From: Polytrichum commune
Taxonomy: Eukaryota; Streptophyta; Polytrichopsida; Polytrichales; Polytrichaceae
Length of the DNA: 64,000 bases
Assembly (NCBI GenBank): GCA_950295325.1
Contig: OX485809.1
Location: 23,264,144-23,328,143 of the forward strand
Direction of reading: 5' to 3'
A program made the translations under genes and the position numbers. Position 1 is the stretch's first letter; each line of letters starts with the position of its first letter. The notes under the pieces were generated by a model. That model was not told the DNA's origin, did no database searches, and saw only the letters and a program-made list of their open reading frames with translations. Below are positions 35,801 through 49,078 of the stretch, piece after piece.

Positions 35801-38534
35801 TTGCCTAGACATTCTTCTCATCGAAGGCCTCCAAACCCATAATCGCTTTGCCAACCAACCCACCACTAACATCAAACTCCACTACATCAAAATTACATAA
35901 TATCACAATTCTTTCTTAGAAACACATCATAAAGGATTTTTTTTGATAAAAACACCCCACTCATTGTTGCCATCTTCACTCGTACATAGCAAATTCAACC
36001 ACTTATTGTCCTCACTGCCAACCAACAAGAAGGAATTCACACTTCCACCTCCATAACTCTTACCAATCGCTTCAAACTCCCCCCCCCCCCTGACACGTCA
36101 AAAACAATGCAAACTCAATTACACACCACCGCCATTTGTTCCTGCTATGCCTTCAACCTTGACAAACGCAAACTTGAAACCAAATTGTCCAGCCCTCTCT
36201 AAAAGTTCCCCTCACTATACCCACTACCCGTCTCATTCCTAGCTAAGGAAGTTGTAGGTTATGTTTGACATGGTCTTTTGCATAAAGACCACCACCCAAA
36301 AGGTGGTAATAGCCCGTGAACGAAGGAACTCTCCATTCACGCTTACTTCCAATGGAGACTAGCGTATCTATCTATCTATCTAGTTTTATAGATACAAAAT
36401 CCTAAAGCCTAATTTTTCCAACCGTAAGTTTTAGTTGTTAGTTGTGGTGGATGTGATACGTATGATATATGTAGTATTATAAAGGAGATGGTTATATTTT
36501 TATACTTCAAAGTGGGTGATTAGTATTAATGGAATTATTACATATTATTTTTTATGAAACTTGTGAACTAATATTAAATAATTATGATCATTTATTGGAA
36601 ATTAATGAGGAATAATTAATGCATGACAACAATGTCTTGTTATGGAATTTGTACTAACTAGTGCTACATTTGGGTATCAATAGTTCACTTTACATCAAAA
36701 TTAAGATTACTTATATTATGGTGATTAGGTTAGGATACAATGTGTTGAGGTTGTTGGTTAAGGTATAGACCGTAATGCATGCTTTTAGTCGATACCCCAA
36801 CCATGACATTTGAACTCGCTTAACAAGTGGAATGTGATTCAATTCATATATTAGTATTTAATTTGAAATAATATCAATTGAATACTTTCATTTTGAAGTA
36901 TTTGGATTGTCACAACAAAGTGACACAATAAAAATCATAATTTTTTGTGAAAAAAGCGTGCCGTTTTCAACTAAAATATAATCAAAATAAAGATTCAATA
37001 GAAATCCGAAGATATGAGCAATCAAACAAGCAAGGTGGATTGGCAATAAATATCGTTAAATATCTATCGATAATTGATACTAATTGATTACACAATTTAA
37101 CAAAAAAGATCAAAAGCCACATCATGCACAACCTCTCACCCACACTGGCTCAATAATTTCGGAAAATAAAAATCCAAGTTCATCATGTGTGCACATGTTT
37201 TCCTCTTTTCTTTGAGATTAATATAGTGGGGACAAGGAGGGCCTATTTGCCAACTTGCAAACCCACTTTTTAAAACAAACCCCTTCTCACACACATGATG
37301 AATTCATCCAAGCTTTGTTATAGGATGAGCTTACGAAGACGTTTTGAATCCCCACCAAGTCTGAAGGTCTTAGATACATGTTATTTCCACCCCGGTCCCC
37401 GACAAAACAATTAGAGTGATCCCTTGTGGGTTGGGGGGTCCACAATGATAAATATGTGTTTGCGAGTCAATTTGTTTTCGCTAAGCACAAACTAAAATTA
37501 GAATTTAATGTGGAAAAACCAATCGTAGGATCTTCTTTACCATGTCTCATACATTTTTGTGAAATTGTTAGGCAAATCCATTGTGATCATGTTGTAATTA
37601 CTTGCATCCAAAGGTAGTCCATCATCATTGAACTAGTAGATGCCCGGTCCAACAGGCAGAGGGGGGGGGGGATTTTGGATGTTTTGGAATTTACTCTTTT
37701 GAGAAGAAAACGATTGGTCCTCGAAGAGGATGGGTAGGCAATAATAAGGGTCACTTGACCCAAATAAATATGCCCTAAGAACCCACCCTTAGACAAATTG
37801 TAGGACATGAACCATGTTGAAGGAATTTGTTTTCCCAATCCTCTGCCCCCCCCCCCCCAATTTTTCAATTGACCTCAAGATGTGGATGAAATAGGGTAAG
37901 GAAAAAACATTGCGACCCAAAATTGGTCGCCCAGGCTCACATGGGTTAATTACGAAGTTCTCACCCACACTAAGGGGCACTTCAGACTATGGTTGTAGGT
38001 CGAGAGGCCGTCAATTTCCACCAGTCATATTGCAAGAAACCAAGAGTTCGGCCTCTCGACCCTTCACACTAAGGCCAAAGTCCAAAGGCTGTCACAATTT
38101 AAAATGTTTACTTTTTGAAGAAGGCAATGGACTCTCGAAGGAAGTTTGGATCGGATGGGAATGGAAACCCAAACTATGGTCGAGAGGCTATCGGTTTTTT
38201 TCATTAAAAAACCAATCATTGACAAGAACTTGGCCGTTAGATTGGAGAGATTGTTTTGGGCAAGGAATAAAGTGCAATGCTCCTTTGGGTTTGGACTTTG
38301 GGCTTGGCCTTTGGAGGCTTCACATTATGCCCGGCTAAAGGCTCCAAAAACTGTACTTTATTGGCTATTTTCAGCGCATTTCTTTGGACTCTCAACAAAG
38401 TTTGGCCACTCAATCCCACGGCCTCTCAACTTGGACGGCCATAATGTGAAGCGGCCCTAATAATATGACTATTTTAGTTTACCGATCATCCACAGGCAAA
38501 TAGGATTCTATTTTAGACCACTTAACTTGACTTA
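32881..38534. other. Gene-poor repeat-rich spacer
   Basis: No gene recognised in 5.6 kb of AT-rich sequence. C or G homopolymers occur near 36080-36090, 37662-37672 and 37846-37858. A terminus-like GGTTTACACTATGGACCATGAA near 35179-35200 resembles the end of the foldback at 57563-57708. Confidence 0.45.
36260..36384 (+). mobile_element. Possible 5'-truncated SINE 3' end
   Basis: Ends in a (TATC)n tail at about 36367-36384, preceded by GAACG...CATTCACGC and a short hairpin, like the 3' end of the SINE at 20324-20696. No Pol III boxes are visible, so this would be a truncated or related-family copy. Confidence 0.35.
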
Positions 38535-39073
38535 TGGGGCATTCCCACCTGACATTAGTTAGAAGTAGTTTTAGTCTAAAAGCGGTTTTAGTTATCTAGG
38601 GTTCACACATACGGCTCTTTTTAGTGCCGAGCCTAGGTGGCAAATGATGTGGCATGGCTTAAAAGTGGAGGTTTTAAGCCTCAACCACCGACCCTCCCAT
38701 CGGTACCTAAACATGAGGCAAGAATATAGGAACTTTAAAAGTGTCGCCTCCCACCCTTGTGATTGGTTGCTTTTTAGTCTTAGCTATGAGGGCACGAGGA
38801 GCTTCATTAACAAAAACCGATGGTAACTTGGTAAGATAGGTGAGTAGTAAGGCATTTGGGGATGGGACAAAAACTACCCAACATTCATTGCTTGGTAGAT
38901 AAAACCATGAACATGTGTGAAAGCTACTTAACTTAAACCTACTTGAAAATCTCCAGAGCAAGTTCTTGTAGGTGCATTGGGATAGTCGGATGCCTCCGCT
39001 ATAACCGAGGGAGCTTTACCCGGTTTTTAGGAAATACTTTGGGTCTTAACTAAAGTCAAATGGGAAGGGGGCA
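38535..39073. mobile_element. Harbinger/Tourist-like MITE, copy 2, beside the F-box gene start
   Basis: 539 bp, same family as 5111-5641 in reverse orientation, with flanking TTA at 38532-38534 and 39074-39076. The right terminus is decayed. It ends 88 bp before the ATG of the F-box/WD40 gene, so it probably overlaps that gene's promoter or leader. Confidence 0.82.
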
Positions 39074-39161
39074 TTATGTAGATGCTGACTACATACATAT
39101 GAATAATTAGGGTTTCGGTAGGCTTAGCTTCAATCTCTCTCACGGACAGACACGAGAGGCG

Positions 39162-42100
39162 ATGGCGATGGCAAGGAAAGGATCAGTGTCTGTGAGGAAG
39201 GAGGATGCAGAACCTCGCGAAATGAAGAGGAGGTTAGCGTGGGATGTTGCTCACCCCGACGCCCTCTTGCTAATTTTTACGCACCTGCCTTCCGTGGCCC
39301 TGGCACGATGTTCCACCGTCTGCATGGCTTGGTTAGTAAACCATTGTTTATGTATCCCAGAGATGCACATGGTATTTATGATTGGTTGTTCATCATTTGA
39401 ATTGATCATCAAAGTGAGGACTTTCTTAATACCTTGTGAGGTGATTGGCGATGGAATTCATCGCGCTTCATTCAATCGTCTTCAGAATGGTGGTTGCAAG
39501 AATTTTAAGTGCGCCACAGTACAAGATTGTGAGCGAGTTTCACATCGCGATAATTTTACCCTGTCATATACAATTCTAAACCCCTAAGATCTCATGAATT
39601 TTTTTCCGTGCTTCGAAACGTAAAGATTTTGCATCTGGGCTGAATGCAGGCAGAGTCTGATAAAGAAATCTCCATGGCTTTGGGAGATGGCATTTGAGGA
39701 GCAGCTAAAGGAGCTGAAACTTAGGGTTCAGAAGCCTGCTTATGTAGAAGCTGCAGAAATGGATTTCAAAACAAGGGGGATTGTGGGATGGCAACGCGCA
39801 CACCTTGTCCAAGGCACGATGACTTCACATTGTTGGAAAGCCCACTCTGCAAGGCGAGTCTCTAAATTTGCCCCATGCCTATCAGTTGTGAGCTTTTGTT
39901 CTAACTGTGAATGAGTTAGAGAGGCATAGTGCAATCTATCATTTAACCTAATGAGTTAGTGCAATGAGTTAGGGAGGTTCGGTATCATGCAGTCTTGAGT
40001 TAACATGTACAAAACATCCTGCTCCTTGAATTAATGCACTGCACCTATGACCTTGGAGGGGTTGATTAGGCTTTGTGTTAATTTCATAGATACTGGCGAT
40101 CTCGGTGCATGTGGAGGTTGTCTTGCTAAGACTGATGTGCATGAGATACATGGGGGATGCTGGGGGAGGACAGAGTTAACAGCTGCCGCATGAGTTCTGA
40201 AAGCATCGTTAGTGGTTCTGCTGATCAGGTGCCAAACTTGCTGTAAGACTGACATTATTCCTAGTCTTTGCTTCTGTTGTGTTGTCAACCTAGAGAGGTG
40301 ACAATTGGTGGCCATTACTATGTGGGGGCAGTTACACTATATGCACTCCGATATGCAGCATTGGTATGGCTGCTAGATTGAAGGAAGTTTATCTGGTCGC
40401 TTCCTATCCCATCCTTCAAGTCTCACCCAGGCTAGAGTTATTGCTTCCACTTCTCTTATTGAAGTCTTTCTCTAGTTGAATGTTAGTATATTGGTCGCCA
40501 GCTACATGCTAGTTGGTGCACATGTTTGTCACTGGGGTTGACCCTTGATTACAACTCAAGTGAGCAAGAATCAAGTGCTTCTGACAAATCCTGAATTTGA
40601 AGGATTCTCTTGCTCTTGTACTAACATACTGTAATTGCACATGTTCAGACTATACGAGTGTGGTCTGTGTTATCTCAACGTTGTGTAGAGGAGTACAAAG
40701 TTCCTGCGGTCAAATCACCTGTAGTTGACCTGGAATTTGACGCACATAAGGTACTTCAAGCTACTCATGCTTGTTTGAACTGCAAGGGTGGCAGTGAACT
40801 TGCTGTTACCAATCCTGTTGGTGATATCTGCAAGAGCATTGCTTTTGGAATATCTGGAAAGTCATGGGGTAGGTTGGTGTTTGACATTCAGTAAATTTTA
40901 TGTATGTTTGCATTTCATGTGAATACAACTGTTTCAATTTGAAGGTGTAGTCTTGGCTTAATATGACCGAATGCTGAAGTGTTACTTAGTTTCTCCTCTC
41001 TCAACAACTGGTGACAGGTTGTCCCCCTAATGAAAATTGGTTTTAGCAATAACACAATGACAAAGTGATCAGCATAACCAGTGAGCTCAGTACCTAAGCC
41101 ACAGTAGCTTTTTTAACAAACAGCAGCAGACCGTTGTAGAAAGCTTCTCATTGGCATATCGTGATTTTCCTAGACCTTTCGGGATGAGTTGGACAAAGTT
41201 TTAGTTTCCAAAAGTTGAGTTTTCTGGTGATACTGTTGCAGATAATAGGAGCTGCAGGAACAGATATCTGGGTTTGGAATCGGAATAGAGGAGGACGTGT
41301 GACTCACAAGATGGGGGGTCATGGTCATCGACTATATTCCATATGGTGAGACTGCACGTCATGTTATGGGTAGCTAGTAGAGACGTTCAGAAGTATAAGA
41401 CCTCCAATCTGGCAATAGCTGTTCTAAAATTTGATGTTGAAATTTCAGTACTCACAGCATTCTGTTGGATCTCATGTAGCTTAACAGAACCGGAGGTAGC
41501 AGGTGGTTGTGCAGATGGATGCGTTCGTATGTATGATTTATACAGTGGACGGTGCTCTCGCATATTCAGGTTTTACTCATCACCTTCCTTGAATGAGTAA
41601 CTTCATTTGTCCAGTAAAGCCTAAAGGGCACTAGTAAGGGATCATTTCGAAGAGAGTGGAGATCCAAAAAGGTGAGTGTAGAATCAGGTGGGTACTGATT
41701 GTTGGTAGCCTTAGACACAAGGGATGGGAACGCATTCCTTTCAGCAGATGTAGCTTCTGGAGATTGTATAGGATCAAGGGCATCAAGTGATTGGATTTTT
41801 GCAATGGACATGTCCTTTATGAAAGAGCTAAACATTAAACTTGTGTCACTGAGCAAAGAAAATCCTCCTTGCTGGAAGATTGACAACCAGGTGGTCCTTG
41901 TTGTTGGACAACTTTCCACCTCTTCCTATTTGTGACAGTGCCTGATGAGACTATATATTTGTTCTATCACCTGTCCTGGTAGTTGATGCACTGGCAAATG
42001 TAGCAATTGGTCATGGAGAGGCTTGATGGCTTGGAAGATTTTTTGTAAATTTCATGAAGTCATCACCTGTGGTATCTTGCATGATCACTTGTGGTGATTT

Positions 42101-43393
42101 TGGCTTTCCCTGTTTCCTCATATTTTTGTGCACTTATTTGATGCTGATTGTAACCATGATGACCATGGGAATGTAGGAGCCACTCTGCAGCTGTGACAAG
42201 TGTGTCGATTGAGGACAGCATACAGCTGTTAGCTAGTGGCTCTAGGGATGGCTCAGTGCAAGTCTGCGACTCTTCAACTGGAGATGTTGTTGCATGTTTA
42301 CTACGTCCAAATCCATTGAGAGGTTTGGCTTTTCAACTTGGTTCTCCACATTTGCAATGTTGTTATTTGCATCATGAGTTTTTTTATTGAGTCTTTCAGA
42401 CGGGGCAACTGATTTAGTGCCCAGATTAAAGCTATAAGATGTGTAAGATCTTTGAAAGCGTCCCATTTTTATCATCCGTTAATGACCTTCAAGTTCCTAA
42501 CCTTTGAAAGTTCATGAATCTTATGTGTTTGTTTTCTAGACCAGTGATTGGTGCTTCTCAAATGTTTCCTGCAGAGGTGCAGTGCTTGCAGTGGGACACA
42601 AATAGCTATCTCCTTTTTGCTGGAACTTCTGTTGGGCGCCTTTGTTGTTGGGACATGAGGTACGTGTCTAAATTTTGCTTTAAAAGATTCTAAAATCTTG
42701 TCTGAAGCCTCTTTGTACACTGCAACGAATGGGCTTTGAAGCCATAGTTGAGAGAATGTAGGTGGATGTCTTCTGTTTTACAATGATGATGAGTTAAAAT
42801 TCTAACTAAGTCCATTGTATTCTTGGAGATTACTCCCAAGTTGAGATTTCCATAATAGCATAATCAGACAAGTGGGATCTTAATTTATGTGTTTATGAAA
42901 TAGGTCGTCAGTCACTCTGTTCATTATTGTTGAAGAGTAGGTAATGTTTGCTTTATTTCAGACATTTGAACTTTCAAAGTTCAGTGTTACTCATTTTCCT
43001 TCATCAGTGTTGGGCTTTGTGACTTTTTGCTGCTTTCAGTGGCATGGTGGTGTACTTGTTAAATCTTGTATATTATCCAGGAAACAAGCAATCTTATGGC
43101 AGGAGGGTGCTGACAATAGTGTCATGGCAAGCCTACATTTGCAAGAATATGCTCCAAGCACACTAGTCACAGGAAGCATGGATGGAAGGGTTAGGGTTTG
43201 GTCCACCTCAGGCAAAATGCTCAAGTCTTTTCCACCAATGGATATGGATATCAACTTGAGTACCAAGGCTATCCCTCTTTCCAGTGATTTGAAGCAACGA
43301 AGACAACCAATTTTGTGTGTCAGGGTTGGTGCAACCCGTGTTCTCACAGCCCATACTGATGGCACCCTTGCCATGTGTCGATTCCGCGTTTAA
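39162..43393 (+). CDS. F-box / WD40-repeat protein (plant At3g52030-like)
   Basis: Probable substrate-recruiting subunit of an SCF ubiquitin ligase. Exons read: 39162-39331, 39650-39887 (or to 39853 with a GC donor), 40649-40750, 41242-41345, 41480-41569, 42178-42322, 42575-42659, 43081-43393; about 415 residues. Exon 1 opens the F-box (HPDALLLIFTHLPSVALARC..VCMAW), exon 2 continues it (SPWLWEMAFEE) and adds HCWKAHSAR. Later exons give WD40 blades: TIRVWSV, GTDIWVWNRN, GCADGCVRMYDL, SGSRDGSVQVCD, FAGTSVGRLCCWDM, TGSMDGRVRVWS. Two problems remain: the blade strand normally between HSAR and TIRVWSV was not found, and the exon 5/6 junction (41569 to 42178) is off by one in phase. Either a micro-exon was missed or the gene carries a frameshift. 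The ATG at 39162 is followed closely by MAR; both ATGs are in frame. Confidence 0.82.
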
Positions 43394-44234
43394 AGTGATA
43401 GGGTACAATTGTGGAACCTGTATACAACCTCCCTCAATTTCTTTGTGATTTTTTGATTTATTTGGTAATAGTGATGCATGTTTTGGTTGGTATCAAATTT
43501 TCTTCATCGTCAGCTATGAGAGTGTTCTCTTAGTTTTAAATACCTGGATAGATTATGTGGTGCATGTTGGCTGTTGTCTGAGGATACTTCCACCAGATCA
43601 ATTATATCACAGAAATAACCAACACATATATTGGAATGAGCGCGCTGATATCAATGACTTATACGGACACAAGCAAAGAGCAAATCATTAGCAACTGAGA
43701 AAAAAATAATGCTCATTGATTGTAGCAAAAAAACTTGGTGGACATACACACCTAAACTTGTTGGAGAATCTTAAGTCTTCATGTTACATAATTGTTGATT
43801 GTATTTTACTAGCAGTTGTATGGGAGTTTCTGTGGTATTTAACTTTGAAGCTGGACATGTGGACCACTCACTGAGGTTCTACGTTTTGTATCCAAAATAG
43901 CTTTTGTGTTAGAATGTAAGTACTTTGAAACAATGTGATTGACATGCTACACTGGTGTGTCTCTTTGGTAGATATGCATTTATGGGACTACGGATTGTCA
44001 GTCAATTAGTGTAAGTCTTAAAAAATTAATGACCTTATCTGATTAAAAGTTGATCCTATGCTATATCAAGCATTTCTATTTTTCTAATATCATTTTTTTT
44101 TATCTAGTACCGTTCATGGAATCTACTTAAATCACAAACTCTTGCCCAATATCATTATGACATAGCCTGGAAGCAAGCTAGTAGAAAATTATTCCAATAC
44201 TGGTCCTAATTCTCATTCTCATGTCAAAATGTGT
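43394..44234. other. 3' flank of the F-box/WD40 gene
   Basis: AT-rich, no coding sequence recognised. Confidence 0.4.
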
Positions 44235-44960
44235 TCTTCAACTACCCATCATATCTTATTGGCCGAATTTGGAGAACTTCCCATAGAATAATATGCTCAT
44301 AAGCTTAATATGGGCTTCAACAATGGCTTGGCCACCTATCCCACTCTTGGCTAATGAGTAAAGCAACCTCACTATCCCAATGCGTGGCCAAACAAGGATT
44401 TAACACTTGGTACAAATCAATAACCATGTGAAAGGCATCATGGGGTTTATCTCATTGGGAAACCCATGACAACCCAAGCACATCAAAAACAACATATGTT
44501 TATATCAAGGAGGCTTTTCTTGCTAAAGAGTGGAACTTTTTCCATCTCTTTGGGAAGAAATCAAATTACCTCCACCTCAAAGATTTTCTTAAATATGTAT
44601 GTGAATTGTACTTGAAGCAACCATTGCTTCCACCATAGTGCAAGACAATTGTTGCCTACCACACCTCAAACGATAGACTTGCCATTGAAACTAGACAATG
44701 AATGAGTATCTCTATCTCTAGAGATACTAGACTATGCCACTTTTGCTCTTGTAACGTAGTTGAAAATGAGGCACATTTTATGTTGGAATGTCTCCTATAC
44801 AACCCCATTAGAGATGAGTTTCCATCACTTTTTGAGTACTCAGTTCCAAAGAGTCTCAAGTCTTTCTTTTAATTAGACCAACAAGCTAACATTAGTCTCT
44901 ATCTCACGTAGGCTATTGCACTTTACCATTCTAGAGAAAAAATTGATTCGAAACCATCAT
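44235..44960 (+). pseudogene. Non-LTR retrotransposon (LINE) ORF2 C-terminal remnant
   Basis: Across several frame breaks and stops the plus strand encodes a decayed RT C-terminus. Blocks seen are LLAEFGELPIE, FLLK..FSISLG, and a zinc-binding block C-x2-C-x2-C-x7-H-x4-C (codons from 44735) followed by LLYNPIRDEFPSLFEY. This Cys/His block with an R-D after it is typical downstream of plant and invertebrate LINE reverse transcriptases. There is no intact reading frame; 5' parts (endonuclease, RT core) are absent. Confidence 0.72.
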
Positions 44961-45192
44961 GATGTGCTTTTGGTCCCGTTAGCCTTTTCGACTTCATGGA
45001 CTTTAAAATTGATTTCATTTCATTCTTAGAGCATGTACTTACTGCAATGGCTTGAGTGGTCTTTCACAATGTAAGTAGCACTTGAGGGTGGAAGCTTGAG
45101 GGGTCCTTACATATACATTAAGTCCAATGCATCACACTGCAAAATGCACTGTTAAACGTATGATGAACCTAGAAATGAATGGCTTTGAAATA

Positions 45193-45335
45193 CAATATAA
45201 CCGCTCTGAATTAATAAAAATCTCCGGTCCCAAGTTGGGACTGGGCCAAATATTAAAGCCCTTCTCTTTTTATGATCCCTCTTGATTAATGAAAATCTCT
45301 GGGACGAAGGCCATTAATTAAGAGGGGTTCTACTG
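45193..45335. mobile_element. pogo/Tc1-mariner-like MITE
   Basis: 143 bp with ~23-bp inverted termini: left CAATATAACCGCTCTGAATTAAT, right the inverse of CAGTAGAACCCCTCTTAATTAAT, flanked by TA on both sides. CAGTAGAACC termini and TA target sites are characteristic of pogo elements. Confidence 0.8.
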
Positions 45336-46370
45336 TATATACAGATCTGCATTTGACACACTTCGATCTTGAGGAACTCGGGGAATTTAGCGAACCCTGG
45401 AGGCTACCAATTTATCTAGTTCATTCATTTCTGGGCTCCCATGTCTAGGATGATACTTTCTACATGTCCCACTACTTTGTTACAGGATATAAAGTAGTGC
45501 AAGTGATGGCTAGTTCGCACAAATAAATTGCCTCCCACAAACTCTTCCACCAAGCCAAACGCTGGATATGGTGACCCACAAATGTTGACTCAAGTTACTG
45601 TGTTCGAGACATGCAGCACCAAGCTTCGAAGCCAGGGCCTCAATTGATTCTAGAGCACAGAAGGATCTTTGAGGATTTCTCGAGAGCGTGGACGGAGACA
45701 CATTAAGAGTGCATAATGAATGATGAGACCCACGTAGACTCAATAATGGTGAATGGTGCAATAATTATTCTAGACTTTAATGGTGTCTAGACTCTAGACT
45801 CTATACATACTCACACATGCTGCAAAACCGTAAACTGCAAGGGTCTTGCTTATGGCAGCACAGGAGCATCAATCAAGGTTCTACATCACAGCTAGCTCAG
45901 AACCAATGCATGGATCTATCAGGGGCACTTCTGACTCCACGCACATCTCTGACCGTTGATTTGGCTCAGATACTTCTCTTATCCGGTTTGCAATTGCAAA
46001 ACACAAAGCCTGTCGTCATCTCAAGTTTCAAAAACTGGAGTCAAGATGCAGAAATCACAGGAGGTTAAAGTGAAGATTTTCATTCTTCTTTATTAAGTGA
46101 TTACATAGGTCTTCCCAATTATGGTGATCATATTAGAGTTATCCATTAATTCAACCGGAGTTTTGGTAGGGAGTTGGTTGTTTCGCATGCATAACTTTTC
46201 ATGTTCGGTAAGTTTTGGGGGCATGCTTGGAGTCAATGTGGAGGTTTGAACAAAGGACATTCCATATTGTTCCATATGAGTGACCATATAAAATTCATGA
46301 ACCTTATAATATTCATCACTAGAGGTGTCATTTTGGTCACATCATGTTAATAGATAGTATAATGTAACTA
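45336..46370. other. Spacer, no gene recognised
   Basis: Moderate-GC ORFs exist at 45510-45761 (minus) and 45817-46068 (plus), but neither shows a known domain, a convincing start or splice context. Confidence 0.35.
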
Positions 46371-46587
46371 CACTAAATAGAGTATTAAGTGTCAATTACT
46401 ATTTGGAATTGCACAATGTTATATCTATTTATTGTATATCTCATATTTTACCAATGAATATCAAATTGGTTGTTTGCACATTATATAACATTAACAACTT
46501 TACTTGGTCAAAATTACATCAATAGTAAAAAAGATATAGCATTGTGCAACTCCAAATAGTAAGTGACACTAAATATCTTATTTAGTG
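46371..46587. mobile_element. MITE with palindromic ends, 217 bp
   Basis: About 55-bp inverted arms (CACTAAATAGAGTATTAAGTG... and the inverse), flanked by TA (46369-46370 and 46588-46589). Each terminus (46370-46392 and 46566-46588) is itself a 23-nt palindrome of the ACACTAAAT...ATTTAGTGT type. Confidence 0.78.
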
Positions 46588-48957
46588 TACCACTTCTCTA
46601 CTTGTGATTAATAACCATATCACGTTTAAACAAGCACGTGTTGTGTTTAAAAAAACTTCTATATATGAAACACTTATAACATGCATGAAAGTTGCTCCTA
46701 ACTTGGCAATGAATGGGGAGAACCGGCCGCTAGTTACAGATGCACCAGTTGAGTTTGAGATATAGCTGATTGAAGTTCAAGACTTCAGAAAAATTACCGA
46801 TCATTGAAAAGGAATCTATGGAATATACCTCAATTAGTAAAGATAAACCAAATGATCTCAACATGTAACTAGTAATTGGACTTCGCAACTAGGATTCTGA
46901 CCAATTATGCCCAAAAATCTCCCTAGACACTGTAACTTGGTTACATAATTAATTATAATGTGATGCAACTTTGACCATTTTCATCAGAATTAAAATTCAA
47001 GTTTCATTGATCATCTCATTCAAGTTTTATGAATAAAAACCATTAGGTGTAGCGAGGCTTTACTTGTATGCTTAAAATGACATGCTCACATGTGCCCTGC
47101 ACATAATCATAATCAATTATACTTGAGGTCAACTTAACTATACTTAAAGCCCAATTAACACCTGAATTTGCTAGCTTGCCACATACGACAAGTGGCCACA
47201 TAAGGTGCACATATATTAACCTACGATACTGACAATTAGCACCCGAACACTTACACGATGCCCACATGACTTGGTGTCCATTTGTGACCGTTTATTGAAT
47301 GATTACTCGATGCTTAAAATAATCTTTTGAGGTGCGTTATTGCTCAATTGGTCTCCTGACAATCGAGCTGGGCAATATATGCTGAGGCGTAAGTTATTGG
47401 CCGCACATCAGCTTCATGCACATTGCATAAACTTAACAAAGTGGCTTGTGGTAACTTAAATTGCATGTCCAAGTTTTTTCTGAGAGATCCAATCTTTCAA
47501 GGTGACAGTGGGTGGTGTGGTGTCATTGGAAATTAATGCAGTCAACCGAGAGCCGTCAACGGAAGTGAAACCAAATTGGTACCTCAAGGACGACAAGAGA
47601 CGCTTACTCATCAGGCCCACTAATCAAGTGGCCGTTATTTCATTCTCCTCCTTAGATTCCACAATTAATGGACACTCCTTCCTTAACATAGCTCTGGCTT
47701 TTTTGGAGTCTGTAATTAATGAACATTGTAACTTGAGTGCTTCAAACATGTACGAGGATTGTTGATTCATGCCCATATGTTGGACTTGAGAATGACATTC
47801 AATTTAATTTGCTTGAATTGGAACCAAGTGCTTAATTCACAAAGCATGAATCATGGTTTTTCTTTTGGTTTTACGAGTATCTACATGTTGGCTGCACAAT
47901 GCACAATGAAGTATGTGATTTGTTTTCTTTTGTTTTCTTTTTTCTTTTTTATACAACTTAAAAATTGATGATATGATATTATTTTTACTTTTTGAAAATT
48001 GGAGTTAGGTCACAAAAGAGGAGCTATTATGATTGATGTGTTGGCAACAACATAGGTTGCATATGTGACATTTGTTGCAGAGTTGGCATCGACCCACCAA
48101 ACCATGTTGCTTCATTGGGTTTTGGACCCTTTTAAGAAAAAGCTCCCTTACTAATTTTGGTTCAACTTGACCTCATGAAGCCAAAAAAGAAAAGTAAAAA
48201 CATTGACAAGAACATAACTTCAATAAACTAAAACTTGGCAACTACAGTAGTGCGTGAGTATATACATTGGGTTGAGGCTTGCTTTACTTACAATAAACTC
48301 ATATTTGTAAGAAGGTTACCTACACTAATTTGTTTACAATTCAAAATATTGTAGGCATCTATCTAATTTGACATAAAACAAAAAAAATCTTGGAAGAATT
48401 AAGACACGTGTCATATGCATATTGGCCAAGACCTTCCTGGAATTCAATGTGCATTTCACTCCATGATGTCCCTATATTGGTGCATGTCATAATGTATGTG
48501 ATCGAATGGCTTGCTGGAAGACCAACTTGAAGCCTTTGAATTCATCATGTATTATTGGTAGTCTCATTAAACTTTCGGTCTCTTTGCACACTAATGGGCT
48601 GGTAAACTATTTTGTGAAGCTCAATGCAAAGCCACAATTATTTGTTGGAAGCACAACATACATTCCATGTATGTCTAAGTAATAGCATGGGTTACTTGTC
48701 TCTTACTTTTACACAACATTGTAATGTAATTATTATAGTACACAACAAAAGGTGAGATAGAATCATAGAGGATGTAACATAAGAAAGAATCTTGAGTTTC
48801 ATAAGTAATTATATTCTTGTATAGCTTGCCTCTCATGTGGTATGACCTATAAATAAGAAAGTCTAAAGAGTTTTCCCTCCTATTCTTGGTCCCACCGACA
48901 TTTAATCTCGTTTGGTAATTTTTTTTTTGGTTAGAAACATGTTACAAATCAAACTTA
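46588..48957. other. Gene-poor spacer
   Basis: AT-rich; no gene recognised. A stretch near 47335-47385 has a faint tRNA-like look but lacks a B box. Confidence 0.45.
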
Positions 48958-49078
48958 GGGTTGGTTTCCATGTAGGCTACTCGCCCACCAGATTCTAGTG
49001 GAAATGAAGATTCCACCTGGTGGCATCTACATTTCCACTAGAATTTGGTGGGTGAGTAACCTACAAGGAAACTAACCC
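48958..49078. mobile_element. Foldback MITE, 121 bp
   Basis: Starts GGGTTGGTTTCCATGTAGGCTACT and ends in the inverse (...GGAAACTAACCC), arms about 50 bp. A TTA duplication (48955-48957 and 49079-49081) suggests a Harbinger-type origin. Confidence 0.78.

Noticed and set aside
37660..37860. G-run and C-run near CAGAGG/CCTCTG suggesting a large hairpin
   Set aside because: Similarity is limited to the homopolymer and a few bases; flanks do not pair.
47335..47400. tRNA-like stretch (TGCTCAATTGGTCTCC...)
   Set aside because: No B box, no acceptor-stem pairing and no cloverleaf; at best a decayed SINE fragment.
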